In this document: piece by piece, positions 1-5,488 of the stretch
Layout of the letters: each line of letters opens with the position of its first letter
Position numbering within the stretch: position 1 is the first letter of the stretch
Translations under genes and position numbers: made by a program
Assembly: GCA_003022655.1 (NCBI GenBank)
Contig: PXSX01000195.1
Location: forward strand, 2,740 to 8,622
Origin: Bacteroidetes bacterium QH_1_64_81
Lineage (GTDB): Bacteria > Bacteroidota > Rhodothermia > Rhodothermales > Salinibacteraceae
Length of the DNA stretch: 5,883 nucleotides
Direction of reading: 5' to 3'
Notes under the pieces: generated by a model
The model's input: the letters and a program-made list of their open reading frames with translations, nothing else
Told to the model about the DNA's origin: nothing
Database searches by the model: none

Positions 1-383
1 CGCCCGAGCCGGGACAGGATTCGAGCCACGCCTGGCACGAGAACGCCTGGACCCGCATCGTCGAGCAGGAGGGGGTGCGCATCAGCTATATCTACTATCC
101 CGAGGCCGACAACGAGCACGACGGGATCGTCTTGCGGCTCATCAATGAGAACGACGTGCCCGTTCAGTATGCCTTCACGCTCGTCTTCCGCGCCCCCGAG
201 GCAGACACCAGCGTTGTGGTTCGCGGTCGTCTCGCCCCGGGAGAAATGAAGACGGGAGACGACGCGGGCCTCTTCTGGGTGCCATTTCGAGGAGAGGATC
301 GGAGCGTCGGCGAGATTGGGCTCCGCGGGCTGGACGTTTGGACGGCTCGGGCGTCACGCTCTGGTCAACCCAGCCTCACCTGA
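1..383 (+). CDS. C-terminal part of an unrecognised protein (5' end outside window)
   Basis: The frame is open from base 3 to the TGA at 381-383 and gives 126 residues with no start needed inside the window. A GTG at 75 is in frame, but the coding pattern continues upstream of it (AWHENAWTRIVEQEG), so I treat the gene as cut by the window edge. The visible part alternates hydrophobic and polar residues (ISYIYYPEADNEHDGIVLRL, then VQYAFTLVFRAPEAD) with no transmembrane segment, which suggests a beta-rich soluble or exported domain. Acidic residues are frequent, as in halophile proteins. Two Trp residues near the new N-terminus and a Trp-Val-Pro-Phe stretch about 45 residues from the end are the most distinctive positions. 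I do not recognise the family and assign no function. The gene ends 165 bp before the insertion sequence and is followed at once by a GC-only hairpin. Confidence 0.7.
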   Translation, partial: PEPGQDSSHAWHENAWTRIVEQEGVRISYIYYPEADNEHDGIVLRLINENDVPVQYAFTLVFRAPEADTSVVVRGRLAPGEMKTGDDAGLFWVPFRGEDRSVGEIGLRGLDVWTARASRSGQPSLT

Positions 384-386
384 GAG

Positions 387-422
387 CCCCGCGGTGGATG
401 CTTCTCGGAGACCTGCGCGGGG
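387..422 (+). terminator. Possible terminator hairpin after the first gene
   Basis: A perfect 7-bp stem, CCCCGCG (387-393) with CGCGGGG (416-422), starts 4 bases after the stop codon of the upstream gene. The loop is 22 nt. No run of T follows, so this is at best a weak or atypical intrinsic terminator. Its position right after the stop is the main argument. Confidence 0.35.
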
Positions 423-480
423 ACCACGGCAATCGCACCACCACAGGACAGGTTCTCACTGTCGCTCCACCCTTGCGTTC

Positions 481-530
481 GAGCCCCTCTGACCGACGGA
501 TTGGGCCGTTTCGTACAGTCGGATGGGCTC
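481..530. repeat. Nested intergenic inverted repeat
   Basis: GAGCCC (481-486) pairs with GGGCTC (525-530). Inside it CCGAC (493-497) pairs with GTCGG (518-522), and ACGG (496-499) can pair alternatively with CCGT (506-509). The result is an imperfect hairpin of about 50 nt between the first gene and the IS. It could be a second terminator structure or part of a REP-like palindromic intergenic sequence. There is no T-tract. The right arm overlaps a wider dyad that the IS insertion splits. Confidence 0.4.
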
Positions 531-540
531 TGAGTCAATA

Positions 541-550
541 CTGAATCGAG
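541..550. other. Left half of the IS target site, with core AG
   Basis: Bases 544-548 (AATCG) plus the core AG at 549-550 are reproduced exactly in the element's predicted target loop (minus-strand RNA from 2140-2146 reads AATCGAG). The AG at 549-550 is the left copy of the 2-bp core; the other copy is at 2263-2264. IS110 elements recombine at a short core and do not make ordinary target duplications, so a 2-bp shared core is as expected. Confidence 0.7.
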
Positions 551-603
551 ATACCCAGTACAAAGTCAAGTTTGATAGGTCGCCTTCAAGTTTTTAAAGT
601 GCG
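551..603 (-). promoter_or_regulatory. IS right end with outward-facing -35-like hexamer
   Basis: This is the short end between the transposase stop codon (604-606, complement TAA) and the core. On the minus strand it contains TTGACT (complement of 564-569), a good -35 hexamer reading out of the element. In a circular form it would sit 17 nt from TAAGTT in the left end. The last bases before the core, together with the core (549-556), are copied in the second guide loop. CAAAGT at 561-566 mirrors ACTTTG at 2249-2254. Confidence 0.55.
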
Positions 604-1536
604 TTATGGGAAGGCCCCTTGACCGCGATCCGAGGAGCTATCGCTCTTCTGTGGCGAGGGGGCCTTCCTTCTTCGTTTTGCCTCGCGCCGGGAGACCGGT
701 GCGGCCGGATCGTCCTCGCTGGGAGAGTTTTTCGTTTCGCTGTCCGTATCCTGGGATTTTTCTTTCTGCCGGGCCTTGAGCCGTTTTTCGTAGCCTGGAT
801 CGAAGCGCTGGCCGTTGGTCCAGCAGCCGTATACGATCGCCAGAAGCTTCCGCATGCAGGCGACTTCTGCGACCTTCTTGTGCTTTCCTTTTTCCCGTAG
901 CCGTTCGTAGAGGTTTTGGACCGGGGGGTTGTCGGCGCTCGTGAGCGCAGAGATGGCACAGCTGTAAAGAATCGATCGAATGCGCCGGTTTCCCTGCTTG
1001 CTGATGCTCTTCTGCACGGTCTGGTCGCCACTTTCTTCCCACTGCGGGTCGAGTCCAGCAAAAGCCACCAGCTGGGCGACAGAATCAAAGCGGGTAATGT
1101 CTCCAATCTCGAGGTAGAGCACGGTCGCTCCCCATTTGCCGATTCCCTCTATGCTCTCCAGAAGGCGGGGCGCTCGCTGGTCCTTAATGCGGTTCCAGAG
1201 GCGCTCTTTGAGCCGATCAATGCGCCGTTCGAGCCGGAGAAGATCCTCAGCCGTAAGGGAGAGGGCCAGGCCGGTCTCCTCGTCGGTTTGGCTCGCTACG
1301 CTGGTGCGAGCGTTCTCAACGAGCCCTTGTGCCTTCTCTTCGGTCACGTACGGAATCTCGGCAAGTTCCTCCGGGCCGGCCTCGAAGAGCTGGTCGGGCG
1401 TCGGGTAGTTTTTGAGCAGCCTCAAAGCCCACTGGCTCAGGTCCCCGCGGACGTGCTGGACCATCTCCGGATGGGCACGCTGCAGAAGGGCATGCAGCTC
1501 GTTTTTGAGCTCCACTGACTCCTCGATCATTCCCAT
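604..1536 (-). CDS. IS110 transposase C-terminal fragment (Transposase_20 domain)
   Basis: The fragment has 310 residues if started at the ATG at 1534-1536, one codon after the TAG. Residues 1-120 form the charged, probably coiled-coil linker (ELKNELHALLQRAHPE; LLRLERRIDRLKERLW). Residues 125-235 are the C-terminal IS110 domain: SIEGIGKWGATVLYLEIGD resembles a helix-hairpin-helix, followed by FAGLDPQWEESG and SISKQGNRRIRSILY, which holds the serine region (S177/S179) proposed as nucleophile in this family. Residues 251-310 are a Lys/Arg/Ser-rich tail that looks disordered. No ribosome binding site precedes the ATG at 1534-1536, so separate translation would need re-initiation after the amber codon. 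Otherwise this half is translated only by readthrough. Confidence 0.75.
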   Translation of the reverse strand: MGMIEESVELKNELHALLQRAHPEMVQHVRGDLSQWALRLLKNYPTPDQLFEAGPEELAEIPYVTEEKAQGLVENARTSVASQTDEETGLALSLTAEDLLRLERRIDRLKERLWNRIKDQRAPRLLESIEGIGKWGATVLYLEIGDITRFDSVAQLVAFAGLDPQWEESGDQTVQKSISKQGNRRIRSILYSCAISALTSADNPPVQNLYERLREKGKHKKVAEVACMRKLLAIVYGCWTNGQRFDPGYEKRLKARQKEKSQDTDSETKNSPSEDDPAAPVSRREAKRRRKAPSPQKSDSSSDRGQGAFP

Positions 1537-1539
1537 CGT

Positions 1540-1977
1540 CTATCGCGAGAGGGTCCGAAGCCCCGGCTCGGCCCCGGTCTCTGAAAGAGGATGGTGCTCC
1601 TCGATCGACCCCCGGCGCAAAAACGTGGCGATCCGGCGGGCACTGATTCGGTCGGTCTTGCCTCCATGAAGCTGCTGCTCGGCAAATTTGCGGAGAACAA
1701 GCGCATTCAGCCGGTAGACCGTCAGGTCAAGTTCCTCGGATAGATCCTCGAACAGCTGCAGCCAGTTGGCTTCCATCCCGCCGGTTGCCTCCATGCCCAC
1801 GACCAACTCTTCTTCCTTGCCCGCCCGCTTGTTCAACTCGCGCATGAGACGGACCGCCCGGTCATGGCCTCGGCGGGTATCGTCCAACTGGAGTTCCTTT
1901 CGGATCTGCCCCTCACCATCGCTGATTGCAAAGTCCGCATAGCCTTTTGAGATGTCAGCGCCAACGTATATGTCCAT
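1540..1977 (-). CDS. IS110 transposase N-terminal fragment (DEDD/RuvC-like domain)
   Basis: The fragment has 145 residues. It matches the N-terminal DEDD domain of IS110 transposases: the first Asp is in YVGADISKGYADFAI (D8), the Glu in VVGMEATGGMEANW (E63), and the third acidic position is in GGKTDRISARRIA (D109). The fourth acidic residue normally lies three positions after the third (KTDxxDA); here it is Ser112 (codon AGT). This would weaken or abolish metal binding unless the subgroup uses another residue. The frame ends at TAG (1540-1542), just before the leucine-rich linker. The fragment alone lacks the C-terminal catalytic serine region. Two tandem 15-bp repeats lie immediately upstream of its ribosome binding site. 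Confidence 0.8.
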   Translation of the reverse strand: MDIYVGADISKGYADFAISDGEGQIRKELQLDDTRRGHDRAVRLMRELNKRAGKEEELVVGMEATGGMEANWLQLFEDLSEELDLTVYRLNALVLRKFAEQQLHGGKTDRISARRIATFLRRGSIEEHHPLSETGAEPGLRTLSR

Positions 1978-1987
1978 CGCTCCTGTA

Positions 1988-2019
1988 GAATCGATGCACT
2001 ATTGGAATCGATGCACTAT
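1988..2019. repeat. Two direct copies of a 15-bp sequence before the transposase start
   Basis: GAATCGATGCACTAT occurs at 1988-2002 and again at 2005-2019, a period of 17 bp. The pair lies between the predicted bridge RNA and the transposase ribosome binding site (minus-strand AGGAG just upstream of 1977). It may be a recent tandem duplication or a protein-binding repeat controlling transposase expression. The sequence shows only the repeat. Confidence 0.75.
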
Positions 2020-2040
2020 CGGTCGAAGAGTGCTGGGTCG

Positions 2041-2215
2041 TTTCTGGCAATCGAGAGGAAACGCTCGAACTGGCGGAAAAACGTGGTCGAGCCACAAGAT
2101 ACCCCACCGAACTCAACTCTCCCGGCCAGAGGGGACGATCTCGATTACGTGGTCAAGGCCACAGTTCAGAGAACTCGTCCTCTGTCCCAGCCGGGAAAAT
2201 AATAAGCCCTATTCA
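2041..2215 (-). ncRNA. Predicted bridge RNA of the IS110 element
   Basis: The minus strand folds into two successive stem-loops, each with an internal loop and a small GTGG/CCAC inner hairpin. First loop (target): outer stem 2121-2126 with 2190-2195, then 2127-2131 with 2180-2184, then 2134-2138 with 2175-2179; left guide 2163-2169 (RNA CTGAACT), inner hairpin 2149-2162, right guide 2140-2146 (RNA AATCGAG). Second loop (donor): stem 2107-2112 with 2063-2068 (partly G-U), outer pairs 2117-2120 with 2054-2057; left guide 2097-2104 (RNA GGGTATCT), inner hairpin 2083-2095, right guide 2070-2073 (RNA CCAG). The target guides match the two host flanks and the donor guides match the two element ends, all in the strand sense known for IS110 bridge RNAs, which hold donor and target DNA in the recombinase complex. 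Exact RNA ends are unknown; structured bases span 2053-2195. Confidence 0.75.
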
Positions 2216-2221
2216 TCCGAG

Positions 2222-2262
2222 CGTCAGGCGACGTCAGGCCAAAACACAACTTTGAACTTACC
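2222..2262 (-). promoter_or_regulatory. IS left end with -10-like motif and direct repeats
   Basis: On the minus strand TAAGTT (complement of 2255-2260) could act as a -10, or fit a Bacteroidota-type TAnnTT core. It has a partner -35 only when joined to the right end in a circle. ACTTTG (2249-2254) is the inverted counterpart of CAAAGT in the right end. CGTCAGGC is repeated at 2222-2229 and 2232-2239 with a 10-bp period, about one helical turn, and might be bound by the recombinase or lie at the 5' edge of the RNA. Confidence 0.45.
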
Positions 2263-2269
2263 AGTTCAG
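2263..2269. other. Right half of the IS target site, with core AG
   Basis: AGTTCAG at 2263-2269 is repeated within the element at 2163-2169, exactly 100 bp away, where it encodes the left target guide. One more base (C at 2262 and 2162) also matches. AG at 2263-2264 is the second copy of the core. Confidence 0.65.
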
Positions 2270-2300
2270 CGCGTGGCGCAGAGCGACGACGGGGATGTTT

Positions 2301-2340
2301 CTGTGAGCCGAGAACGCTGTGGGTAGAGAACGCTGTGAGC
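2301..2340. repeat. 16-bp tandem repeat upstream of prfC
   Basis: Three consecutive units begin at 2301, 2317 and 2333, each starting CTGTG. The first two read CTGTGAGCCGAGAACG and CTGTGGGTAGAGAACG; the third begins CTGTGAGCGG and then diverges. The stretch GAGAACGCTGTG is perfect in two copies (2310-2321, 2326-2337). The array lies about 160 bp upstream of the prfC start and could be an operator array or a slippage product. No promoter was recognisable nearby. Confidence 0.7.
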
Positions 2341-2383
2341 GGTATGTCCGGGGCAAGAGCATTTGATGCGATTGCCGTAGCGT

Positions 2384-2419
2384 AGGGGGGCGACGCAAAA
2401 CCGTCTGCCCCCTGCGTCG
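2384..2419 (+). promoter_or_regulatory. Alternative hairpins in the prfC leader
   Basis: Two stems share a base and exclude each other: AGGGGG (2384-2389) with CCCCCT (2408-2413), and CGACGCA (2391-2397) with TGCGTCG (2413-2419). They lie 78-113 bases before the chosen prfC start. The arrangement resembles a switchable leader, but there is no T-run and no recognised riboswitch. The function is an inference. Confidence 0.35.
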
Positions 2420-2496
2420 TAAAGGCACGAGATATCGTCGCTTGGACTCCGGTCACGCGCCTTGTTTTGTCGAATAAAGCACGTTCTTGTTTCCCC

Positions 2497-4104
2497 GTGA
2501 GCACCCCCGAGACTGTGCCGCCAGAAATGGCTTCCGCTCCGCCGAAGGCCGAGGCGGATTCGAAATTCCGTGAGGAGATTGAAAAGCGGCGGACCTTCGC
2601 CATCATCAGCCACCCGGACGCGGGCAAGACGACCCTGACCGAAAAGCTCCTGCTGAAGGGCGGGGCCATCCACGAGGCCGGCGAAATTAAAGCCCGCAAG
2701 GCCGACCGCTTCGCGATGAGCGACTGGATGACGATGGAGAAGGAGCGCGGAATCAGCGTGACCTCCTCGGTGATGCAGTTTCCGTATCGCGGCTACGAGC
2801 TGAACCTGCTCGACACCCCGGGCCACCGCGACTTCTCGGAGGACACATACCGCGTCCTCACGGCTGCCGACAGCGTCATCATGGTGCTCGACAACGCCAA
2901 TGGCGTGGAGCAGCAGACGGAGAAGCTGATGGAGGTGTGCCGGATGCAGGACACCCCCATCATCACCTTCGTCAACAAGATGGACCGGCACGGCCTGCCG
3001 CCCCTCGACATCCTGGAGGACATCGAGGAGACACTCGACCTGGAGACGGTGCCGCTTTCCTGGCCCATCGGCATGGGCAACCGCTTCCGCGGGACTTACA
3101 ACCTGTATCGCGACGAGCTGCACCTTTTCTCCCACGCCGACATGGAGGGGGAGCACGAGCGCCTGCCCATCGATGACCTGGGCGACCCCCAGCTCGACGA
3201 GGTGCTGGGCGACCAGGCTGACGACCTCCGGTTCGACGTGGAGCTGGTCCGCGAGGCCGGCGACGAACTGGACCTGCAGGCCTACCTGGAGGGCACACAG
3301 ACCCCGGTCTTCTTCGGGAGTGCGCTCAGCAACTTCGGGGTGGGGGACATGTTCGACACCTTCGTCGAGATTGCCCCGCCGCCCCAGCCGCGTCCCACCG
3401 TCACGCGGGAGGTCTCGCCCTACGAGAAGGACTTTACGGGTGTGGCCTTCAAGATCCAGGCGAACATGGACCCGAAGCACCACGACCGCATGGCGTTCGT
3501 TCGGGTGTGCTCGGGCAAATTCGAGAAGGGCATGGAGGTCATCCATCATCGCACCGGGCAGACGATGCGCCTCAACAATGCCACCACCTTCATGGCCCAA
3601 GACCGGGAGGGCGTGGACACCGCCTATCCGGGCGACATCATCGGCATTATGAGCCACGGGCGCGTCAAGATTGGCGATAGCTTTTCGCAGAGCGAGCCGC
3701 TCCACTTTACGGGCGTGCCCAGTTTTGCGCCGGAGCACTTCCGCAAGGTGCGGCTCGACGATCCCTTCCGCTCGAAGCATCTGGGGAAAGGCCTTCAGCA
3801 GCTGAGCGAGGAGGGGGCCATCCAGGCGTTCCGGCCGCTGCGGGGCAACGATTACATCCTCGGCGCGGTCGGGGAGCTGCAGTTCGACGTGACCCTCGAC
3901 CGCCTGGAGAACGAATACAATGTGGAAGCGCATCTTACCGGCGTGCCCTACACCTGCTGTCGATGGGTCGACGGGCCGGCGGAAGACCTCGAAGACTTTG
4001 AGGCCGACCACAGGGACCGCCTCTTCCGGGACGCCGACGGCGACCTGACCTATCTTGCGCTCAGTGACTTTCGGCTGGAGCGGACGATGGAGGCCGAGAC
4101 CTGA
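2497..4104 (+). CDS. prfC: Peptide chain release factor 3 (RF3), class II release-factor GTPase
   Basis: RF3 is a cytosolic ribosome-bound GTPase that removes RF1 and RF2 from the ribosome after peptide release and so recycles them. From the GTG at 2497 it is 535 residues, against 529 in E. coli. Motifs: P-loop SHPDAGKTT (38-46), switch I region RGISVT (84-89), DTPGH (106-110), NKMD (160-163) and G5 GSAL (274-277). RF3-specific stretches follow: [16 protein letters not shown] (313-328) in domain II and [20 protein letters not shown] in domain [19 protein letters not shown] distinguishes it from EF-G. Possible starts are TTG 2467, GTG 2497 and ATG 2527; none has a clear Shine-Dalgarno. GC-rich third positions begin around 2497, so I prefer it; ATG 2527 is a good alternative. 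Full length, with no missing motif. The phosphate permease follows after 99 bp. Confidence 0.95.
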   Translation: MSTPETVPPEMASAPPKAEADSKFREEIEKRRTFAIISHPDAGKTTLTEKLLLKGGAIHEAGEIKARKADRFAMSDWMTMEKERGISVTSSVMQFPYRGYELNLLDTPGHRDFSEDTYRVLTAADSVIMVLDNANGVEQQTEKLMEVCRMQDTPIITFVNKMDRHGLPPLDILEDIEETLDLETVPLSWPIGMGNRFRGTYNLYRDELHLFSHADMEGEHERLPIDDLGDPQLDEVLGDQADDLRFDVELVREAGDELDLQAYLEGTQTPVFFGSALSNFGVGDMFDTFVEIAPPPQPRPTVTREVSPYEKDFTGVAFKIQANMDPKHHDRMAFVRVCSGKFEKGMEVIHHRTGQTMRLNNATTFMAQDREGVDTAYPGDIIGIMSHGRVKIGDSFSQSEPLHFTGVPSFAPEHFRKVRLDDPFRSKHLGKGLQQLSEEGAIQAFRPLRGNDYILGAVGELQFDVTLDRLENEYNVEAHLTGVPYTCCRWVDGPAEDLEDFEADHRDRLFRDADGDLTYLALSDFRLERTMEAET

Positions 4105-4203
4105 CCCGCGTGTGCCCGGTAGCTCACGCCTCTCTGCACCCGCGCTCCCTCTCGCTCCGTCCCTCTCCGCCCACCCGAAAGGGCATCCTCCTCCGAGGGA
4201 CCC

Positions 4204-5481
4204 ATGTCCGATCCGCTCCTCATCGGTGGCGTCGTCATTGCCTGCTTCGTCGCGTTCAACATTGGGGGCGCGACGACCGGGCCCGCCTTTGGACCAGCGG
4301 TCGGGGCCAATGTGCTGTCGAAGACCACCGCCGGGGTGCTCATGGCCGTTGCATTCTTTGGGGGTGCCTACACCATCGGGCGGCGCGTGGTGGACACGCT
4401 CGGGCAAGAGCTCGTCCACAACCCCTCGGTCTTTACCCTGGAGGCCAGCATCATCGTCCTGTTCTTTATCGGCGGGGCGCTCCTCATTGGCAATCTCTCG
4501 GGGGCCCCGGCCTCGACCTCGATGACCGCAGTGGGGGCCATCGCTGGGCTCGGCCTGGCGAGTGGGGAGCTCAATCTGGCTGTCATCGGGGAGATTCTTG
4601 CCTGGTGGATTCTGTCGCCGATCATCGGGTTCTGGCTGGCCGTCATGGTGGGGCGCTACGGATACGAGACGCTCGACCGGCTTGTCGCCATTGAACAGAG
4701 CGAAGGGCCGCTCGTCGTCTTTGAGCGTGTGGAAGTGGACGTGCGGCCCGTGATGCGACCCGACGAGTCCCAGGTGGTGGGTCTTGAGCCCGCCGAGGTG
4801 AAGCTGCGCCCCGCCCTTGGCCCGAATACGTCCCGGCGCGAGTTCGTGGGGACGGCCGTCCTCGTGACCATCGGCTTCCTGATGGCCTTTAGTTCAGGGA
4901 CGAGTAACATCGCCAACGCCATTGCGCCTTTGGTGGGCAGTGGCGCCCTCGCGATGAATCCCGGCATCTTCATCGGGTGCGGGGCCGTGGCCGTAGGGGC
5001 ACTCACGATCGCCCGCCGGACCATGGAGACTCTGGGGAACGACATCACCGACCTGCCGCTCACGGCCGCGATCGTGGTGGCCCTCCTGAGCTCCACGATC
5101 ATCATCATTCTGTCGGCCCTCGGCATCCCGGCGAGCTTCGTCGTGGTGGCCACGGTGTGCATTATCGGCCTGGGCTGGGGCCGCTCGACGCAGGCCGTCT
5201 CGGTGGCCGACGCCGTGCGCGGGGACGTGTCGCCGCAGGTGTCAGTCGGGGCCCTCGCCGGAGAGGGAGACGCCCCCACGGTCGGCGGCATGGACCCACA
5301 ATCGTCCCCACGATCCGCGTCTGGACGGCGACCCGCACAGTCATCCTCTGGCGGGACTTCTCGGTCGGATCTGTTTGATCCTGGGACCAGCGTACGGATC
5401 ATTCTGATGCAGAATGTCGTGCCCATTCTTGCGACTGGAGGGTCGTATGTCACGTTTCTGCTCCTTCCCCTCGGAGGGTGA
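4204..5481 (+). CDS. PiT/PHO4-family inorganic phosphate permease, haloarchaeal type
   Basis: This is a 425-residue integral membrane protein with about ten hydrophobic segments, probably taking up inorganic phosphate by cation symport. The two inverted halves typical of PiT proteins are visible: FNIGGATTGPAFGPAVGANV (18-37) in the first, and GTSNIANAIAPLVGSGAL (232-249) in the second, the second being closer to the usual GANDxxNA form. Each is followed by a matching RRVVDTLGQE (60-69) or RRTMETLGND (271-280). GVPAS-like APASTSMTAVGAIAGLGLAS (101-120) is also characteristic. A hydrophilic loop (about 155-212) separates the halves. A second polar stretch (340-395, Ser/Gly-rich) precedes a last hydrophobic segment ending LLLPLGG. 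The first-half signature resembles permeases of haloarchaea as I remember them. The start is ATG 4204; GAGGGA (4195-4200) is only 3 nt away, a tight ribosome binding site. The ion used is not visible. Confidence 0.88.
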   Translation: MSDPLLIGGVVIACFVAFNIGGATTGPAFGPAVGANVLSKTTAGVLMAVAFFGGAYTIGRRVVDTLGQELVHNPSVFTLEASIIVLFFIGGALLIGNLSGAPASTSMTAVGAIAGLGLASGELNLAVIGEILAWWILSPIIGFWLAVMVGRYGYETLDRLVAIEQSEGPLVVFERVEVDVRPVMRPDESQVVGLEPAEVKLRPALGPNTSRREFVGTAVLVTIGFLMAFSSGTSNIANAIAPLVGSGALAMNPGIFIGCGAVAVGALTIARRTMETLGNDITDLPLTAAIVVALLSSTIIIILSALGIPASFVVVATVCIIGLGWGRSTQAVSVADAVRGDVSPQVSVGALAGEGDAPTVGGMDPQSSPRSASGRRPAQSSSGGTSRSDLFDPGTSVRIILMQNVVPILATGGSYVTFLLLPLGG

Positions 5482-5488
5482 GGCGTAA

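Larger units (their letters stand above)
604..1977 (-). pseudogene. IS110 transposase interrupted by one in-frame TAG
   Basis: Read as one frame, this is 457 codons plus a TAA stop, close to the upper size of IS110 transposases. Only one codon is wrong: TAG at 1540-1542 (complement), codon 146, between the RuvC-like N-terminal domain and the linker leading to the C-terminal domain. No frameshift is present, and the two halves join in the same frame (LSR, stop, TMGMIEESVELKNELHALL). A single C-to-T change from CAG would explain it. In the family the protein acts as a recombinase that excises and inserts the element under guidance of the bridge RNA encoded upstream. The start is ATG at 1975-1977, with AGGAG only 2 nt before it. 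The entries for 1540-1977 and 604-1536 describe the halves. Confidence 0.8.
551..2264 (-). mobile_element. IS110-family insertion sequence, about 1,714 bp, IS110 subgroup
   Basis: The element consists of an IS110 transposase frame on the minus strand, a 53-bp right end (551-603), and a 285-bp left non-coding end (1978-2262) upstream of the transposase. Placement of the long non-coding end 5' of the transposase, and the absence of long terminal inverted repeats, fit the IS110 rather than the IS1111 subgroup. Boundaries come from three agreements: AG occurs at 549-550 and 2263-2264; the predicted guide RNA matches the outside flanks up to and including these AGs; and it matches the inside ends likewise. 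The alternative span 549-2262 is equivalent, because the core belongs to both ends. Short subterminal inverted repeats are present (CAAAGT 561-566, ACTTTG 2249-2254). It lies between genes. The transposase has an amber codon, so autonomy is doubtful. Confidence 0.85.

Noticed and set aside
557..558. Alternative IS border at the AG of CCCAG (557-558)
   Set aside because: It also gives an AG shared with 2263-2264, but then the right target guide would not abut the core and the donor guide would lie outside the element. The AG at 549-550 satisfies all four guides.
916..1518. Plus-strand frame of 200 codons within the IS
   Set aside because: It lies opposite the transposase C-terminal half, whose domain motifs are clear. 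It has no recognisable motif or ribosome binding site.
1988..2019. CRISPR-like repeat
   Set aside because: Only two units with a 2-base gap, so no spacer; it is a simple tandem duplication.
1952..2326. Plus-strand frame of 124 codons across the IS left end
   Set aside because: It crosses the IS border and the structured guide RNA region; composition is not that of a protein and there is no start signal.
4108..4129. GCGTG/CACGC hairpin after the prfC stop
   Set aside because: Only 5 bp of stem and no T-tract; too weak to call a terminator between prfC and the permease.
2266..4419. Open frame of 717 codons on the minus strand opposite prfC
   Set aside because: It is the antisense of an unmistakable RF3 gene. 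Long antisense frames are common in GC-rich coding DNA, and its translation is low in structure and His/Val/Gly-rich with no recognisable motif.
4656..5453. Minus-strand frame of 265 codons opposite the permease
   Set aside because: Shadow of the membrane protein gene; its translation is Arg/Thr/Pro-rich and has no membrane or domain pattern.
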